64,000 bases of DNA from Gelidibacter salicanalis (GTDB lineage Bacteria; Bacteroidota; Bacteroidia; Flavobacteriales; Flavobacteriaceae). Of this stretch, positions 9,604-18,718 are shown one piece after another; the first letter of the stretch is position 1; every line of letters begins with the position of its first letter. Under the pieces are notes generated by a model that was not told the DNA's origin, did not search any database, and was given only the letters and a program-made list of their open reading frames with translations. The stretch covers positions 642,430 through 706,429 of the forward strand of contig NZ_VORX01000003.1 of assembly GCF_007997285.1 (NCBI RefSeq), read 5' to 3'. A program made the translations under genes and the position numbers.

Positions 9604-9987
9604 ATGGCTGATGATACTAACATAAGATATTCTGATAAAGACTTAGCAGAATTTAAGGAGTTAATCCAAGAGAAAATACAAAAGGCAATTCATGATCTCG
9701 ATTTGATTAAGAGTGCGTATATGAATGACCTTAATAATGGTACAGACGATACTTCTCCAACCTTCAAAGCGTTTGAAGAGGGTAGTGAAACCATGAGTAA
9801 GGAAGCAAATTCGCAATTGGCAATCCGTCAGGAGAAGTTTATTCGCGATCTTAAAAATGCACTCATACGTATAGAAAACAAGACCTTTGGAGTCTGTAGA
9901 GTTACAGGAAAATTGATTGGGAAAGAGCGTCTAAAATTGGTGCCTCATGCCACTTTGAGTATTGAAGCTAAAAATATGCAGCAGTAG
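9604..9987 (+). CDS. TraR/DksA-family protein without the full zinc-finger cysteines
   Basis: The 127-residue protein has a DksA-like layout: an N-terminal helical pair (residues about 10-75) and a C-terminal finger region FGVCRVTGKLIGKERLKLVP. Classical DksA carries four zinc cysteines; only one (Cys in GVCRV) is left. DksA proteins bind the RNA polymerase secondary channel and modulate transcription, often with ppGpp. The gene follows ileS by four bases and precedes a strong terminator, so the two form one operon. Whether the cysteine-poor form acts like DksA is inference. Confidence 0.85.
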   Translation: MADDTNIRYSDKDLAEFKELIQEKIQKAIHDLDLIKSAYMNDLNNGTDDTSPTFKAFEEGSETMSKEANSQLAIRQEKFIRDLKNALIRIENKTFGVCRVTGKLIGKERLKLVPHATLSIEAKNMQQ

Positions 9988-10105
9988 CATTTCCATCAAG
10001 TTGGAAATCTCCTCTACACTGATAAAGCGAAGTTGCAACGCAGTTAATGCTCTATCGCTTTAGAAAGTGAAACACTAGTGAAGCTTCCTTTAAAATATAA
10101 TTTAA

Positions 10106-10137
10106 AACGTCTTGCATTCGCAGGACGTTTTTGTTTT
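10106..10137 (+). terminator. Rho-independent terminator after ileS and the DksA-like gene
   Basis: A 10-bp stem (AACGTCTTGC with GCAGGACGTT, one G-U pair) and a four-base loop are followed by a T-rich run (TTTTTGTTTT). It lies 120 bases after the DksA-like stop and before the lspA promoter box. Confidence 0.85.
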
Positions 10138-10170
10138 GTTAAGTTTTATAGGTTTACTTATTTTAAATTC

Positions 10171-10178
10171 TATTTTTG
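10171..10178 (+). promoter_or_regulatory. -7 box for lspA
   Basis: TATTTTTG fits TAnnTTTG, 20 bases before the ATG at 10199. It lies downstream of the TTG at which a longer open frame would start, and so supports the shorter LspA. Confidence 0.5.
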
Positions 10179-10198
10179 CCCTAATTCAACTCATAATA

Positions 10199-10843
10199 AT
10201 GACCCTTAAAAAAGCCACGCTATTAATTATCATCATTTTATTGATTGATCAAATTAGTAAATTTTATATTAAAACGCATTTTGCTTTGCACGACAGGATT
10301 GAGGTGTTCAGTTGGTTTCAAATTTTATTCGTAGAGAATGATGGTATGGCTTGGGGTACAAAACTCAGCGATTTTATCAGCGGAATTTCAGACCGAACTG
10401 CGAAATTAGCTCTGACAATCTTCCGGATTGTGGCCGTTATTGGTATTGGCTATTGGTTGGTTACTTCAGCACGAAGAAAAAGCCCTAACATATTAATTGT
10501 AGCCATTGCCCTGATCTTTGCCGGTGCCTTAGGTAACATTATTGATTCTGTTTTTTACGGTATTTTGTTTGACGATAGCTACAGCCAAGTCGCTACGTTT
10601 ATACCCAAACAAGGCTATGATACTTTATTTCATGGTAAGGTAGTAGACATGCTTCATTTTCCTATTTGGCAAGGATTTTTACCGCAATGGATTCCTATTA
10701 TAGGAGGCGATTATTTCACTTTTTTCGAACCCGTATTTAATGTTGCAGATATGGCAATCAGTTCAGGAATAGGGATGTTGATTGTGTTTAATAAAAAAGC
10801 CTTCCATCAGGAAGAATTGGAGGAAACCTCTAAAAGCGTTTAG
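10199..10843 (+). CDS. lspA: Lipoprotein signal peptidase (signal peptidase II)
   Basis: The 214-residue inner-membrane aspartic protease removes signal peptides from prolipoproteins. About four membrane spans are visible. Family motifs are present: VENDGMAWG, GALGNIIDSVFYG with one catalytic Asp, and FNVADMAISSG with the second. The start is the ATG at 10199 (MTLKKATLLIII); an open frame reaches back to a TTG at 10112, but that part runs through a terminator and promoter. The gene overlaps the convergent 5-formyltetrahydrofolate cyclo-ligase gene at its stop codon. Confidence 0.95.
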   Translation: MTLKKATLLIIIILLIDQISKFYIKTHFALHDRIEVFSWFQILFVENDGMAWGTKLSDFISGISDRTAKLALTIFRIVAVIGIGYWLVTSARRKSPNILIVAIALIFAGALGNIIDSVFYGILFDDSYSQVATFIPKQGYDTLFHGKVVDMLHFPIWQGFLPQWIPIIGGDYFTFFEPVFNVADMAISSGIGMLIVFNKKAFHQEELEETSKSV

Positions 10844-11409
10844 GTGGCGAATGAATAAATCTGATGTGGAGTAACGCAATAATCTAGCGCTACATCACTT
10901 TTAATAACCCCTACAATCTCTTCTTCAGCCTCAAAGAGCGAAAGTCCAATCTTAATGGTTTCCGGTCTGCATTTTGATAAAAATGTATCGTAAAACCCTT
11001 TTCCGTAGCCAACGCGATGTCCTTTTTGGTCAAACGCTAAAAGTGGTACAAATACGATGTCTATTTTATCCGCAGGAATTTCAATGCCATCAACTGGTTC
11101 TGGGATACCCCATTTGTTCTTCCGAATCACCGTATTATCCAATAAAAGATAATGAGACATACTCACATCCTTAAAATTACTTTTTGAGATGACAATGTGC
11201 TTATCCTTACCTGAAAGTATATTTAAAATGTAATCTGTATTGATCTCCTTATGTTCAGTTATACTTAAAAAGAGATGATAATAACTGGCGTTCCAAATGG
11301 GTAGTTTGAGTAATTGATTGGAGATTTCCAAACTTCCATTATCAAGGGCTTCTAACGATAATTCCTTTCGCTTTTGCTTATAGAGCCGTCTCAAAGTTGC
11401 TTTATCCAT
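10840..11409 (-). CDS. 5-formyltetrahydrofolate cyclo-ligase
   Basis: The 189-residue cytoplasmic enzyme converts 5-formyl-THF to 5,10-methenyl-THF with ATP, returning it to the one-carbon pool. The N-terminal LRRLYKQKRKELS matches the family start and the signature GYGKGFYDTFL contains the conserved GxGxGxYD substrate/ATP-site pattern. Length is normal. It is convergent with lspA, overlapping it by four bases at the stop codons. Confidence in family is high. Confidence 0.93.
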   Translation of the reverse strand: MDKATLRRLYKQKRKELSLEALDNGSLEISNQLLKLPIWNASYYHLFLSITEHKEINTDYILNILSGKDKHIVISKSNFKDVSMSHYLLLDNTVIRKNKWGIPEPVDGIEIPADKIDIVFVPLLAFDQKGHRVGYGKGFYDTFLSKCRPETIKIGLSLFEAEEEIVGVIKSDVALDYCVTPHQIYSFAT

Positions 11410-11485
11410 AGTGTAAAATTACTATTTTTTAGTTGATGAAACATGCTGTCCGAATCTTTTGCAACTTTGATAAAAATGATATGGC

Positions 11486-11713
11486 TTGGAAACAATCAAG
11501 CTTAAGATTAGTAAGAAGTTTTACGATGCGTTTTTGACGCTAATCGAAAAATGTGACTCTAAGGATTTGCAGATTGTTAATGATGAAGAGCATCCTGATA
11601 TAACGTATCTCAATCAACAATTGCATGAGTTGGAAACAGACACCGCAGAATACATAACGATGGAAGATCTTGATGACTCGTTGGAGAAAGCGCTAGCCAA
11701 ACATGCAAGGTAA
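11486..11713 (+). CDS. Antitoxin-like small protein
   Basis: The 75-residue acidic protein has no ATG; the frame opens at the TTG at 11486, nine bases after an in-frame stop. Its C-terminal half (EYITMEDLDDSLEKALAKHA) resembles acidic ends of RelB/ParD-type antitoxins. It overlaps the first codons of a decayed RelE/ParE toxin reading frame, the usual antitoxin-toxin layout. Antitoxin identity is inferred from size, charge and neighbour. The missing ATG may mean this gene is also damaged. Confidence 0.5.
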   Translation: METIKLKISKKFYDAFLTLIEKCDSKDLQIVNDEEHPDITYLNQQLHELETDTAEYITMEDLDDSLEKALAKHAR

Positions 11714-11983
11714 AATTTTAAAGAGCTTCTCTTAAAATAAATCCAACAGGTTGAATTCATTTCGAAAGACAAGCCACATGCCGCAAAAAAATTCAAAACT
11801 GTGGTTATTAAACACCTAATGGCCATCTCTATGATGCCCTATCAGCATAAAAAATCAATCTATTTTGATGATCCTGATAAAAGGGATCTTATTTTTAATG
11901 GGTATACAATAGTGTTTAGAATTAAACCCAAAAAACAGGTGATTGAGGTTTTTGGTTTTATAAAACATCAAAATGAGCTTTAA
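11703..11983 (+). pseudogene. Frameshifted RelE/ParE-type toxin gene
   Basis: An ATG at 11703, overlapping the antitoxin-like gene, reads MQGKIL then hits a stop at 11733. A second frame gives a short LKINPTG stretch. A third frame from 11741 reads IQQVEFISKDKPHAAKKF and ends GYTIVFRIKPKKQVIEVFGF, a typical RelE/ParE-family body and end. The three pieces together look like one toxin broken by two small indels. No start codon fits the long piece except a late GTG at 11801. I call it inactive unless a sequencing error lies here. Confidence 0.6.
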
Positions 11984-11989
11984 TATATC

Positions 11990-12964
11990 TTAATGACTTA
12001 CTACTTTAGTGACATGAAAAAGTGCATCGCCTTGATAGACTAACGACGCTTCATTGACATTAATTACATAGCCTGCAATGCTCGATTTGACTTCGTGGTA
12101 AATCTTGCCGTACGGATCTGTAATTTGCCCCAACACGTCATCAATTTCAACCTTAGCATTCACTGAAACGGCCGATTTGAACATGCCCGATTGCTTTGCC
12201 CTGATCCATTTACTTTCTTCTATAAAAACAGTAGACATTTTAGGGGGTGATGCTTTGATCCTATGGTGTAACATCCCATAATGCGCCAAAATGCGTTTGA
12301 CACCTTCCACCCCAACTTTGGAAATGTTGTTGTCTACAAAGAAAGATTTGCCACCTTCATACAATAAAATGGGTTTCCCCATTTGAAAACAGGCATTTCT
12401 AAAAGATTTCGCGATATGATTGGAATATAACACAAAAGGTGCCCCAAAAATTCGTGCTAACTCATCTAGTTCAGGATGATTTCTTACAATGCGTATTTGG
12501 GCTGCATTAAAACGGCTAGCACCACCGGTATGGAAATCGATAATCAAATCGACATCCGGAATAATCTCGTGCATCAATCTATGCGCGACCCTGCTTGCCA
12601 ACGATCCGTTAGAGCTTCCTGGGAACACCCTGTTCAGGTCACGACCATCAGGAAAGGCACGGTTGCTGTTTAAAAATCCAAAAATATTCAGGATGGGCAT
12701 ACAGATAATGGTACCACGTTTTGGTTGATTAATACGTCTGGCAATCAGTTGCCTCACAATATCCACTCCATTTATTTCGTCGCCGTGTATGCCTGCCGAA
12801 AACAAAATTGTAGGTCCAGGTGTCTTGGAACGTTCAATAATGATTGGAATTTCAATTTTAGTGGCAGTATGCAGTTTTGCAATGTTGAAATTGATCTCTC
12901 GAGATTCTCCCAGTGCAATATCCTCTCCTAAAATTGTAATCGTATGTTGATTGTCCTCCGGCAT
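11990..12964 (-). CDS. Succinylglutamate desuccinylase/aspartoacylase-family hydrolase
   Basis: The 324-residue protein belongs to the AstE/AspA group of zinc carboxypeptidase-like hydrolases. GIHGDEINGVD carries the zinc-binding HxxE, DLNRVFPG the substrate-binding Asn-Arg, and DLIIDFHTGG the third zinc histidine. The C-terminal 80 residues form the beta-rich extension of this family. It lies 8 bases downstream of the RimK-like ligase gene on the same strand, so the two are surely co-transcribed. A role in removing an acyl or amino-acid group added by the ligase is inference; the substrate is unknown. Confidence 0.87.
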   Translation of the reverse strand: MPEDNQHTITILGEDIALGESREINFNIAKLHTATKIEIPIIIERSKTPGPTILFSAGIHGDEINGVDIVRQLIARRINQPKRGTIICMPILNIFGFLNSNRAFPDGRDLNRVFPGSSNGSLASRVAHRLMHEIIPDVDLIIDFHTGGASRFNAAQIRIVRNHPELDELARIFGAPFVLYSNHIAKSFRNACFQMGKPILLYEGGKSFFVDNNISKVGVEGVKRILAHYGMLHHRIKASPPKMSTVFIEESKWIRAKQSGMFKSAVSVNAKVEIDDVLGQITDPYGKIYHEVKSSIAGYVINVNEASLVYQGDALFHVTKVVSH

Positions 12965-12972
12965 AATTGAGT

Positions 12973-13845
12973 TTAAACGTTTCTTTCTATATATCTGATG
13001 ATACTTTTAGCGATATCTTTTTTAGTGGCGGCTTCAATACCTTCTAATCCAGGGGAGGAATTCACCTCTAAAATTAAAGGTCCACGAGACGATTGTAACA
13101 TGTCTACACCACATACCCCTAAGCCTAGAACTTTGGCAGCCTTTAATGCTGCATTCTCTTCTTCATCAGTTAGTGAAATGATTTCAGCGCTTCCACCACG
13201 GTGTAAGTTAGATCTGAATTCACCTTCTTTACCTTGGCGCTTCATGGCTCCTACAATATTCCCATCCACAATAAATGCCCTGATATCTGCACCCTTGGCT
13301 TCTTTTATAAACTCTTGAATGATGACACGTGCTTGTAATCCGTGAAACGCTTCAATAACCGATTCCGCCGCGTTATTGGTTTCAGCCAATACTACGCCCA
13401 ATCCTTGGGTGCCTTCCAGTAATTTAATAACCAAGGGCGCTCCACCTACTGAAGCAATCACCTCTGACGCATCCTTCGTGTAATTTGAAAAGACCGTTTT
13501 TGGCATTCCCAATCCTGCGCGAGACAGCACTTGTAAACTTCTTAGTTTATCCCGAGACCTTACCAATGCCTGCGATTCTACCACGGAAAAGACTTTCATC
13601 ATCTCAAATTGACGCACTACGGCTGTGCCGTAAAATGTAACGGAAGACCCAATCCGCGGAATAATAGCATCAACGTTTTCTAACACACGCCCTTTATATA
13701 AAATGGCAGGATTCTTTTTTTCAATGATAATGTCACATTTTAAAGGATCGATAACTTCACAGGTGTGCTTGCGTTGTCTTGCGGCCTCGACAAGGCGTTG
13801 TGTGGAATATAAATGAGGGTTTCTGGATAATACGATAATGTTCAT
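12973..13845 (-). CDS. rimK: RimK-family alpha-L-glutamate ligase (ATP-grasp)
   Basis: The 290-residue ATP-grasp enzyme is like RimK, which adds glutamate residues to the C-terminus of ribosomal protein S6 in Escherichia coli. Visible motifs: the N-terminal [20 protein letters not shown], the ATP-grasp [42 protein letters not shown] and the metal-binding [14 protein letters not shown]. Length is close to RimK (300). It is followed by an AstE-like hydrolase and preceded, on the same strand, by a retropepsin-like protease. Whether S6 is the target is not shown. Confidence 0.9.
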   Translation of the reverse strand: MNIIVLSRNPHLYSTQRLVEAARQRKHTCEVIDPLKCDIIIEKKNPAILYKGRVLENVDAIIPRIGSSVTFYGTAVVRQFEMMKVFSVVESQALVRSRDKLRSLQVLSRAGLGMPKTVFSNYTKDASEVIASVGGAPLVIKLLEGTQGLGVVLAETNNAAESVIEAFHGLQARVIIQEFIKEAKGADIRAFIVDGNIVGAMKRQGKEGEFRSNLHRGGSAEIISLTDEEENAALKAAKVLGLGVCGVDMLQSSRGPLILEVNSSPGLEGIEAATKKDIAKSIIRYIERNV

Positions 13846-13913
13846 TGAGCTTGATGGCTTTAATTATTAGTGTATAAGTTTAGGTGATGCTTTAAATGAT
13901 GACGCAAAAACGC

Positions 13914-14345
13914 CTATTTTGATTTGTTGTTATAAGATACATTTTTTTGAGTAACGTCAACGATAAATTTATTGGTTAAAAATTTGCGACCAATCAATAT
14001 CGGATACCTCATGTCTTCTCTTGTGCTCAAAGTTAATGAAATACTATACTTTTTATTAAATATGACCATAGTAGTTTTTACTTTATAGCGCTTTTGTACA
14101 ATCCCATTACTGCTTTTCACTTTGGCAAACGTATAGTCCTTAAACCTAATTTCTTTTCCATTATAATGTGGGTGGCCTTCATCATAAAACAGACACACCA
14201 ATTCATCACTGTCCTCATCTACTAAAACCTTATGGCAATGGATGGATGACGTGTAGGCACCAGTATCTATTTTTATATCAATATCAAAAAGATCGAGTGT
14301 TGGAAAATCGGCTTTATCGACTCTACCAATTATTTTTTTAGGCAT
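13914..14345 (-). CDS. Retropepsin-like (RimB/PF05618-type) protease
   Basis: The 143-residue protein carries DIKIDTGAYTSSIHC, with the Asp-Thr-Gly-Ala of retroviral-type aspartic proteases, and the conserved end RYPILIGRKFL. The family is often annotated as ATP-dependent zinc protease, although its motif is aspartic. The start is the ATG at 14345 (MPKKIIGRVDKAD); an open frame extends 44 codons upstream but that part is unlike the family. It lies about 70 bases before the RimK-like gene, on the same strand. In Pseudomonas, RimB of this family trims glutamate tails made by RimK. Confidence 0.82.
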   Translation of the reverse strand: MPKKIIGRVDKADFPTLDLFDIDIKIDTGAYTSSIHCHKVLVDEDSDELVCLFYDEGHPHYNGKEIRFKDYTFAKVKSSNGIVQKRYKVKTTMVIFNKKYSISLTLSTREDMRYPILIGRKFLTNKFIVDVTQKNVSYNNKSK

Positions 14346-14609
14346 GTTTAAACAGTATTGGCTCGCAAGGTAATAAAAAATCATCCTTTTATAATAGTTT
14401 CTGAATGCAGTGCTTTCATAATTAATAGTTTTATAAATGCATAACGCATGTTGATAAACTAACATCATCTTGGGCATCCCGTTTCATCATCGGTATATTT
14501 CATCTCTATAGGTGGGGCCAAAGGCTCAAGAAATGTGTTCTTGATCTTTAGTTCATGTTATAAATGAAATTCTTAAAATTCATGAGGTGGAAATGTTTTG
14601 AAGTTGTAG

Positions 14610-14617
14610 TATCTTTG
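14610..14617 (+). promoter_or_regulatory. -7-like box directly before uvrC
   Basis: TATCTTTG fits TAnnTTTG and ends four bases before the uvrC ATG at 14622, predicting a leaderless or nearly leaderless message. The rest of the 276-base gap from 14346 holds no other recognised site. Confidence 0.4.
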
Positions 14618-14621
14618 AAGT

Positions 14622-16412
14622 ATGAGTAAACCTACTTTAGAAATTCAATTGCAAACCTTACCAAATGAACCTGGAGTGTATCAATATTTTGATGCCAATG
14701 ATAAGATTCTATATGTAGGTAAAGCAAAGGATTTAAAGAAGCGGGTGAGTTCTTACTTCACCAAAAACCACGATTATGGCAAGACCAAAGTATTGGTCAA
14801 AAAGATTGTTACCATCAAACATATTGTGGTCGAAACTGAAACGGATGCACTCTTATTGGAGAATAATCTGATTAAAAAATACCAACCCCGTTATAATGTG
14901 CTGCTCAAAGATGACAAATCCTATCCGTGGATCTGCATCAAAAAAGAGCGGTTTCCCCGAGTTTTTTCTACACGTCGTGTATTTAAGGATGGCTCTGAAT
15001 ATTTTGGTCCCTATACCAGTATGAAAACGGTAAAAACCTTGCTGGATTTAATTAAAGGTTTGTATTTGTTGCGTACATGCAATTATGATTTGGCCCAAGA
15101 TAAAATTGATTCTGGCAAATTTAAGGTGTGTCTAGAATACCATTTGGGCAATTGTAAAGGGCCCTGTGAAGGCTATCAATCAGAACAGGATTACCATGAT
15201 AACATCGCTGCAATTCGAGAAATCTTAAAAGGTAATTTTAAAGATTCGCTCTCGCAATTTAAACAGCAAATGCGGGTTCATGCTGATGCTATGGAATTTG
15301 AGCAGGCGCAACGCATCAAGGATAAAATTGATATTCTCGAAAATTATCAGGCCAAGTCCACCGTCGTCAACCCTAAAATTAGTAATGTAGATGTGTTTTC
15401 TATTGTTTCAGATGAGGGTTATGGTTATGTGAATTTCTTACAATTGTCTTACGGGTCGATCATCAGATCCCATACCTTGGAAATTAAAAAGAAATTGGAC
15501 GAGTCCGACGAAGAGTTACTGCAATTGGCTATTACGGAAATTAGGCAACGGTTCCACAGCACCAGTAGAGAGGTGTATGTGCCGTTTGAAGTCGATTTGG
15601 GAGAAGAAATAAAGGTCAGCACGCCCAAGTTGGGCGATAAAAAACGTATCTTAGACTTGTCTGAGCGCAATGCGAAATACTACAGGATGGAGCGTTTTAA
15701 ACAGGATAAAATCATCGATCCAGACCGCCATGCCAACAGAATTATGGCGCAAATGAAGGTTGATTTACGCCTGAGTGAAGAACCTCGGCATATTGAATGT
15801 TTTGACAACTCCAACATCCAAGGCACCAATCCGGTGGCGGCGTGTGTCGTTTTTAAAAATGGCAAACCCAGTAAAAAAGATTACCGTCACTTTAATATTA
15901 AAACTGTTGTGGGCGCTGATGATTTTGCCTCTATGGAAGAAGTGGTCTATAGGCGTTACAAACGTCTGTTGGAAGAAGAGCAGCCGCTACCACAGCTTGT
16001 CATTATTGACGGTGGCAAAGGGCAGTTGTCTTCAGCCTTAAAAAGTCTGGACCTCCTAAATTTAAGAGGAAAAATTGCAATGATCGGAATTGCAAAGCGC
16101 TTGGAAGAATTATTTTATCCGGATGACCCAATTCCATTATATTTAGATAAAAAAAGTGAAACTCTAAAAATTATTCAGCAGTTGCGCAACGAAGCCCACA
16201 GGTTTGGGATAGAGCACCATCGTAACCGGAGAAGTAAAGGCGCTTTAACTACAGAGCTGGAATTGATTCCAGGCATAGGAGAGCAATCTATTGTAGATTT
16301 AATGACACATTTTAAAACTGTAAGACGGATCAGTAGCGCTACCTTTGAAGCGCTAGAACCCGTTATTGGCGCCTCGAGAGCAAGAAAAATTCTTGAGTAT
16401 TACAAAAAATAA
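14622..16412 (+). CDS. uvrC: Excinuclease ABC subunit C
   Basis: The 596-residue nuclease makes both incisions around damaged bases in nucleotide excision repair with UvrA and UvrB. The N-terminal GIY-YIG domain begins PNEPGVYQYFDANDKILYVGKA. A UvrB-binding (UVR) segment lies around MEFEQAQRIKDKIDIL. The C-terminal RNase H-like domain has HIECFDNSNIQGTNPVA and QLVIIDGGKGQLSSA, and a helix-hairpin-helix region around LIPGIGEQSIVDLM closes it. Length is normal. It seems to stand alone. Confidence 0.97.
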   Translation: MSKPTLEIQLQTLPNEPGVYQYFDANDKILYVGKAKDLKKRVSSYFTKNHDYGKTKVLVKKIVTIKHIVVETETDALLLENNLIKKYQPRYNVLLKDDKSYPWICIKKERFPRVFSTRRVFKDGSEYFGPYTSMKTVKTLLDLIKGLYLLRTCNYDLAQDKIDSGKFKVCLEYHLGNCKGPCEGYQSEQDYHDNIAAIREILKGNFKDSLSQFKQQMRVHADAMEFEQAQRIKDKIDILENYQAKSTVVNPKISNVDVFSIVSDEGYGYVNFLQLSYGSIIRSHTLEIKKKLDESDEELLQLAITEIRQRFHSTSREVYVPFEVDLGEEIKVSTPKLGDKKRILDLSERNAKYYRMERFKQDKIIDPDRHANRIMAQMKVDLRLSEEPRHIECFDNSNIQGTNPVAACVVFKNGKPSKKDYRHFNIKTVVGADDFASMEEVVYRRYKRLLEEEQPLPQLVIIDGGKGQLSSALKSLDLLNLRGKIAMIGIAKRLEELFYPDDPIPLYLDKKSETLKIIQQLRNEAHRFGIEHHRNRRSKGALTTELELIPGIGEQSIVDLMTHFKTVRRISSATFEALEPVIGASRARKILEYYKK

Positions 16413-16426
16413 CTCCATACACCATT

Positions 16427-16451
16427 GTTGTAGGTCATAAAGGCCTACAAC
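16427..16451 (+). terminator. Hairpin after uvrC, possible terminator
   Basis: An 8-bp perfect stem (GTTGTAGG with CCTACAAC) with a nine-base loop begins 14 bases after the uvrC stop. No T-run follows, so termination is uncertain. Confidence 0.4.
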
Positions 16452-16466
16452 TTATAAACACACACC

Positions 16467-18707
16467 TTGAAAACTAAATTTTCCATCATCTTAATTTTTT
16501 TATGTTCTTGCTTTTTAATGAGTGCTCAGAATACGATTCCTGAACCACAAAAAGAACCCAAAATTGGTTTGGTTTTAAGTGGTGGTGGTGCCAAAGGTTT
16601 TGCGCATATTGGGGTATTAAAAGTAATTGACAGCTTAAATATTAAGGTGGATTACATTGCCGGAACCAGTATGGGGGCCATCATAGGATCGTTATATGCG
16701 TCAGGCTATTCCGGTAATCAACTGGATTCAATTTTTAAAGCGGTTAATTTTGATGATGTTATTAGCGACTTTCTGCCCCGCTCCGCAAAAACATTTTATG
16801 AACGCGATAATTCTGAACGTTATGCGGTAACCTTACCGTTTACTAATTTTAAATTAAACTTGCCTTCGGCTTTATCGAGAGGGCAAAATGTATTTAACCT
16901 CCTCTCTAAATTAACCCTGCACGTTACCGATATTCCTGATTTCGAAAAACTGCCCATCCCGTTCTTTTGTGTTGCTACCAATATGGAGACCGGAGAGGCC
17001 ATAATTTTAGAACAGGGCAATCTGTCCCAAACCGTTACGGCCAGTGGCGCATTTCCGTCTCTGTTCCAGCCCGTAATAATTAATGACCAGGTACTCATTG
17101 ACGGTGGTGTGACTAATAATTACCCAATTGAAGAGCTGAGAGCCAAAGGCATGGATATTATAATTGGGGTAGACGTTCAAGATGGACTGGCCAGCCGCGA
17201 CGATTTAAATACCGCACCTTCTATTTTACTCCAAATCAACAATTACCGCACCATTAGCGATATGATAAAAAAAGCTGAAGTTACGGATATCTATATCAAA
17301 CCAGATATTACTAAATATACCGTGGTTTCCTTTAGTGAAGGCAAAAAGATTATCGAAAGTGGGGAAAATGCTGCCCGGCTAGAAGTGGATGCCTTAAGCA
17401 AACTTCCAAAGTATAAAACGAAAAGAGAAGTAGATATCAATCTCACTGCTATTGACAGCATTGCTATTGACCAGGTGGGAATACACGGTAATAATCGGTA
17501 TACTCGGGCGTATATTTTAGGAAAATTAAAGCTCATTGAGGGTACTAAGGTGAGCTATGATGATTTTAGTGAAGGGGTAAATAACTTAGTGGCCACTAAT
17601 AACTTTACCACTTTTTATTACGAGTTTCAGGAGACCAAAACCGCAGGTGTATATAATTTATCGGCGACGGTTCAAGAAAGCAATACTACCAATTTCTTAA
17701 AATTTGGTTTGCATTATGATGACCTTTATAAAAGTGCGGCATTAGTAAATTTAACTAAAAAACGAGCGCTTTTAGATGATGATGTGGTGTCTTTAGATTT
17801 GATTTTGGGCGATCAGGTACGCTATAATTTTGAATATTATATTGATAAAGGCTTCTATTGGAGTGTTGGGGTCCGATCGCGGTTTAACCAATTTAACCGA
17901 AATGTAAATCCCAAGTTGTTTTTGAATGATTATGAGCAATCTTTAGTAGGAATAAATAAGATTGATATCGAATTGCAAGATCAGACTAACCAACTCTATA
18001 TTCAAACCTTGTTTAGAAAGGATTTTGCGCTGAGTTTGGGCGGCGAGCATAAACGCTTGAAAATAAAATCGGAAACAGTGGTTTCCAATATCCAAGACAA
18101 AGAACGGTTTTTTGAAAACACCGATTATTTGTCGGTGTTCAGTACCTTGAGGTTGGACCGATATGACAATAAATACTATCCAAAAAATGGGGTCTATTTC
18201 AGTGGCGATTTTCATCTCTATTTACATGCCTCACACTTTAATGCCGATTTTAACAAGTTTTCTATAGCTAAGGCTGACATAGGCTATGCTTTTGGGATTT
18301 CAGATAAACTTTCTGCCAACATTTTCACCCAAGGCGGATTTAAAATTGGTGATACCAGCACCCAATCTCTCGATTTTGCATTGGGAGGTTACGGGAATAA
18401 TTTCATTAATAATTTCGTTTCTTTCTACGGGTATGACTACGTGGCACTCACGGGAGATAGTTTTGTTAAGGGTACTTTAAGTCTCGATTATGAACTGTTC
18501 AATAAAAACCACATTACTTTGGCGGCTAATTTTGCCAATATCGGGTATGGTCTTTTTGAGTCGGGAGATTGGATGGCCTCACCTTATACCGGATATGCGG
18601 TTGGTTACGGCTTGGAAACTTTTTTAGGACCAATTGAAGCGAAATACACCTATTCTCCGGAGCTTGGCAATAGCATTTGGTTGTTTAATTTAGGGTTCTG
18701 GTTTTAG
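16467..18707 (+). CDS. Patatin-like phospholipase fused to a surface-antigen (Omp85-like) beta-barrel
   Basis: The 746-residue protein resembles type V autotransporter lipases such as PlpD. A signal peptide (residues 1-20) is followed by a patatin domain: oxyanion loop GGGAKGFAHIG, nucleophile GTSMGAIIG and catalytic DGGVTNNYP. A POTRA-like segment lies around 320-400 and a C-terminal barrel ends in FWF, the aromatic end of outer-membrane proteins. The start is a TTG at 16467; no ATG precedes the signal peptide. It likely hydrolyses lipids at or outside the outer membrane; the substrate is unknown. Confidence 0.9.
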   Translation: MKTKFSIILIFLCSCFLMSAQNTIPEPQKEPKIGLVLSGGGAKGFAHIGVLKVIDSLNIKVDYIAGTSMGAIIGSLYASGYSGNQLDSIFKAVNFDDVISDFLPRSAKTFYERDNSERYAVTLPFTNFKLNLPSALSRGQNVFNLLSKLTLHVTDIPDFEKLPIPFFCVATNMETGEAIILEQGNLSQTVTASGAFPSLFQPVIINDQVLIDGGVTNNYPIEELRAKGMDIIIGVDVQDGLASRDDLNTAPSILLQINNYRTISDMIKKAEVTDIYIKPDITKYTVVSFSEGKKIIESGENAARLEVDALSKLPKYKTKREVDINLTAIDSIAIDQVGIHGNNRYTRAYILGKLKLIEGTKVSYDDFSEGVNNLVATNNFTTFYYEFQETKTAGVYNLSATVQESNTTNFLKFGLHYDDLYKSAALVNLTKKRALLDDDVVSLDLILGDQVRYNFEYYIDKGFYWSVGVRSRFNQFNRNVNPKLFLNDYEQSLVGINKIDIELQDQTNQLYIQTLFRKDFALSLGGEHKRLKIKSETVVSNIQDKERFFENTDYLSVFSTLRLDRYDNKYYPKNGVYFSGDFHLYLHASHFNADFNKFSIAKADIGYAFGISDKLSANIFTQGGFKIGDTSTQSLDFALGGYGNNFINNFVSFYGYDYVALTGDSFVKGTLSLDYELFNKNHITLAANFANIGYGLFESGDWMASPYTGYAVGYGLETFLGPIEAKYTYSPELGNSIWLFNLGFWF

Positions 18708-18718
18708 CATTTTGTTAA

